Positions 6,296 through 8,085 of a stretch of DNA of 8,085 bases are shown in pieces. The translations under genes were made by a program, and so were the position numbers. Within the stretch, counting starts at the first letter, position 1. The number at the start of each line of letters is the position of its first letter. The stretch lies in the NCBI GenBank assembly GCA_900549895.1, contig URQG01000078.1, positions 1-8,085 of the forward strand, in the 5' to 3' direction. The DNA comes from an uncultured Lachnobacterium sp. Lineage in GTDB: Bacteria; Bacillota; Clostridia; Lachnospirales; Lachnospiraceae. Below the pieces are notes generated by a model that ran no database searches, was not told the origin of the DNA, and saw nothing but the letters and a program-made list of their open reading frames with translations.

Positions 6296-7813
6296 GGAAT
6301 CGTCTATCTGGTAGGAGCGGGACCGGGAGATCCGGGACTGATTACGCAAAAAGGCATGCAGCTTTTGAAAAAAGCAGACTGTATGATATATGACCGGCTT
6401 GCATCGCCGGAATTGTTGGCTTATGCAAGGGATGACTGCGAGTGTATTTATGTGGGTAAAGCAGACCGCCACCATACGCTGCCGCAGGAAGAAATCAATG
6501 CCCTTCTTGTGAAGAAAGCAAAGGAATATGACTGCGTTGTCCGGCTTAAGGGCGGTGATGTCTATGTCTTCGGGCGCGGCGGAGAGGAGGGCATGTTCCT
6601 TCGGGAACATGGTATCTCATTCGTTGTAGTGCCGGGGGTGACATCAGCGATCGCCGGAGCGGCATATGCGGGAATTCCGGTCACGCATCGGGGAGTAGCT
6701 ACCTCATTTCGTGTGATTACGGCTCACAATCGGCATGATAAGACAACGGAGATTGATTTTGCATCGATGCTGGATCCAACGGAAACACTGATTTTTTTGA
6801 TGGGACTCAGTAAAGTCGCCGAGATCGCGGAGGGGCTTCTTACAGTAGGACGTAATCCTATGACTGCCGTTGCGGTCATCTCACATGCCACTACGCCGAA
6901 GCAGCGGATCTGCATTGGAAACCTGACGAACATTGCGGATCGTGTCACGGAGGCCAGGCTTACATCCCCGGCAATGATTGTGGTCGGCAATGTAGTCGCG
7001 CTCCGTGAAGAATTGAATTTCTACGAGGAGCAGCCATTGTGGGGAAAACATTACCTTGTTCCGAAGGTCGGAAGCGAACCGTCAAAACTGGCGGAGCTGT
7101 TGCGCGTCAAAGGTGCGTATGTCAAGGAATTACAGCTTGGCCGCATCGAGTGGATTCCTTCGTTGTACCGGCGGGAAGAACTGGCTTCTGTGGATCTGCT
7201 TCTGTTTACGAGCAGGCATGGGGTCACCTGTTTTATGAAAAATCTGTTTGCATCGAAGCTTGATGTGCGTGCATTATCTCACGTGAAGCTGATCGCAATC
7301 GGGGAGAAGACGGCAAAGAAACTGGGCGAATACGGACTTTGCGCTGATTGCGTACCGGAACACTACAACAGTGAAAGTCTTGCGTCTGAACTGACGACAT
7401 ATATTAATATGAATTACGGCAATGATCCGTTCCGCAACATTACGATGTGGCATCCAACAGCTAAGAACGCAGATGAGTCTCTTGCGGATGCCCTGGTTTC
7501 CATTTGCAGCTACGGTCGCATGAATGTATACGAGAACGTGGAAGTCCCGCTATCCGATGACTGGATGGATGAAAACATCTCTTATGACGGAATCCTCTTT
7601 ACCTGTGCATCCTCTGTGGAACGCTTCTTATCAAGTGAAACTTGTCGAGACTGGCTGTACGAAAAACGAAAGATGGATGTCTACGCCATCGGACCGAAGT
7701 GCCGGCAAAAATTGGAATCCTTCGGAATCCTTGATACGGTGGAATCTTCTGCAAGTACCTACGAGGCTATGGTGCATACATTACTTTCACGCCACCATCT
7801 CATCTCATTGTAG
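6293..7813 (+). CDS. cobA-hemD: Uroporphyrinogen-III C-methyltransferase / uroporphyrinogen-III synthase fusion (CobA-HemD)
   Basis: A bifunctional cytoplasmic tetrapyrrole enzyme of 506 residues. The N-terminal half (about 1-240) is a SUMT, which uses two S-adenosylmethionine to methylate uroporphyrinogen III at C2 and C7, giving precorrin-2. Its markers are VGAGPGDPGLIT (7-18), RLKGGDVYVFGRGGEE (84-99), VPGVTSAIA (113-121), the THRG motif (131-134) and FLMGL (168-172). The C-terminal half (about 252-506) is uroporphyrinogen-III synthase, which closes hydroxymethylbilane with inversion of ring D. It has low conservation, as usual, but shows the paired half-domains with DLLLFTSRHGV (301-311), LIAIGEKTAKKL (333-344), DGILFTCASSVERF (432-445) and VYAIGPKCRQKL (463-474). 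The fusion couples making uroporphyrinogen III to its diversion into siroheme or cobalamin rather than protoheme; which branch is used cannot be told here. No other pathway gene is in the window. It has its own region upstream of the start, after the trk terminator, and no clear terminator of its own. Confidence 0.93.
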   Translation: MGIVYLVGAGPGDPGLITQKGMQLLKKADCMIYDRLASPELLAYARDDCECIYVGKADRHHTLPQEEINALLVKKAKEYDCVVRLKGGDVYVFGRGGEEGMFLREHGISFVVVPGVTSAIAGAAYAGIPVTHRGVATSFRVITAHNRHDKTTEIDFASMLDPTETLIFLMGLSKVAEIAEGLLTVGRNPMTAVAVISHATTPKQRICIGNLTNIADRVTEARLTSPAMIVVGNVVALREELNFYEEQPLWGKHYLVPKVGSEPSKLAELLRVKGAYVKELQLGRIEWIPSLYRREELASVDLLLFTSRHGVTCFMKNLFASKLDVRALSHVKLIAIGEKTAKKLGEYGLCADCVPEHYNSESLASELTTYINMNYGNDPFRNITMWHPTAKNADESLADALVSICSYGRMNVYENVEVPLSDDWMDENISYDGILFTCASSVERFLSSETCRDWLYEKRKMDVYAIGPKCRQKLESFGILDTVESSASTYEAMVHTLLSRHHLISL

Positions 7814-7868
7814 TGTATCATTTTCGGTGATTTCGGGGCGCTTGCGGGCAGTTCTTTTTCTATCCGTT

Positions 7869-7962
7869 TGCCCCCTGATATCCAACTGAAAAGCGATGGT
7901 TTGCCAAACCGGGTATCCGCTCAAAGGATTCAAACCGGAGAATGTTCAAATCGCAGGGGGCA
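7869..7962. repeat. Long-range inverted repeat closing a possible multi-helix RNA
   Basis: TGCCCCCTG (7869-7877) is a perfect 9-bp complement of CAGGGGGCA (7954-7962), with 76 bases between. Inside, AGCGAT (7892-7897) can pair with ATC-C-GCT (7915-7921) with one bulged C, enclosing a hairpin GGTTT-GCC-AAACC (7898-7910). A further short stem ATTC/GAAT (7928-7931 with 7940-7943) carries the loop AAACCGGA, which could pair with GGTTT in the neighbouring hairpin. The strand is unclear because stems fold on both. It is not a tRNA: the arms do not fit. It could be a structured RNA, a cis-acting leader of a gene beyond the window, or a dispersed repeat. Confidence 0.45.
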
Positions 7963-8062
7963 CAGGTCTTCGGTAAACTCGGTTTTAGACAGAATTGCAG
8001 AATTTTCCAGCGGTGTGCGTTTCCCTTAATTTTTGTGTACGACAACGTTTGAACCATTCCGT

Positions 8063-8081
8063 GGCGGTGTCCGCCGGACAC
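8063..8081. repeat. Overlapping, mutually exclusive GC-rich inverted repeats
   Basis: GGCGG-TGT-CCGCC (8063-8075) and GTGTCC-GCC-GGACAC (8067-8081) are both perfect and share the bases in the middle, so only one can form at a time. They lie at the window edge, and what follows is not visible. Confidence 0.5.
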
Positions 8082-8085
8082 AGAT

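Larger units (their letters stand above)
7814..8085. other. Gene-free tail rich in inverted repeats
   Basis: No coding region is convincing on either strand. A 73-codon open frame on the - strand (7860-8081) begins at a non-ATG codon, has no recognisable domain, and overlaps the inverted repeats, so I leave it out. The stretch contains a long-range inverted repeat with inner helices (7869-7962), a direct repeat of CAAACCGG (7905-7912 and 7931-7938), and a GC-rich palindromic end (8063-8081). No intrinsic terminator with a T run is evident for cobA-hemD; GC-rich sequence before TTCTTTTTC (about 7835-7860) lacks a good stem. Confidence 0.6.

Noticed and set aside
6261..6314. 17-codon ORF starting at ATG 6261 and overlapping the cobA-hemD start, as a leader peptide
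   Set aside because: No Shine-Dalgarno before it, and no run of regulatory codons; chance is likely.
6140..6610. 156-codon open frame on the - strand across the trkH/cobA gap
   Set aside because: Most of it is antisense to the well-supported CobA domain, and the remainder crosses the promoter and hairpin region; no family recognised.
7835..7860. Intrinsic terminator for cobA-hemD (GC-rich stretch before TTCTTTTTC)
   Set aside because: The GC-rich bases do not form a stem of useful length directly before the T run.
7869..7963. A class II tRNA (acceptor-like TGCCCCC with GGGGGCA, 95 bases, and GTTCAAATC near the 3' end)
   Set aside because: The T stem does not pair, there is no D loop with the conserved GG, no anticodon arm is seen in the right place, and the same fails on the - strand.
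7860..8081. 73-codon open frame on the - strand
   Set aside because: Non-ATG start at the window edge, no recognisable domain, and it overlaps several inverted repeats; more likely an open frame by chance.

Overview
The window reads as chromosomal DNA of a Gram-positive anaerobe, most likely a member of the Clostridia and probably Lachnospiraceae. This is inferred from strong purine-rich Shine-Dalgarno sites, two GTG start codons, mid-range GC, a VanR-like response regulator, a histidine kinase whose ATPase domain is of a type I associate with Firmicutes, and a CobA-HemD fusion of the kind I associate with clostridia. No species can be named from sequence alone. All five protein genes lie on the + strand and look intact; the last 272 bases hold no convincing gene.

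Layout: (1) Positions 44-3164 hold a two-component pair, an OmpR/PhoB-family response regulator followed one base later by a large, multi-pass membrane histidine kinase. (2) A strong sigma-A promoter with an extended -10 sits at 3171-3198 and drives trkA and trkH (3240-6063). These encode the RCK-domain gating protein and the membrane pore of a Trk/Ktr-type potassium uptake system, and a clear intrinsic terminator at 6091-6128 closes the unit. (3) After a 229-base gap with a structured leader hairpin, a single 506-residue gene (6293-7813) encodes a fusion of uroporphyrinogen-III C-methyltransferase (CobA/SUMT) and uroporphyrinogen-III synthase (HemD). One polypeptide would then make uroporphyrinogen III and methylate it to precorrin-2, feeding siroheme and/or cobalamin. 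(4) The tail, 7814-8085, is rich in inverted repeats, including a perfect 9-bp pair that closes an inner multi-helix region.

How they work together: the kinase and regulator directly precede the potassium genes and no terminator is visible between them. A regulatory link to potassium or osmotic balance is plausible but is inference, because the trk genes have their own promoter. The tetrapyrrole gene is insulated by the terminator and looks like a separate unit. Most of the window is ordinary. The items most worth a second look are the structured intergenic element after cobA-hemD, the leader hairpin before it, and the unusual domain layout of the kinase.
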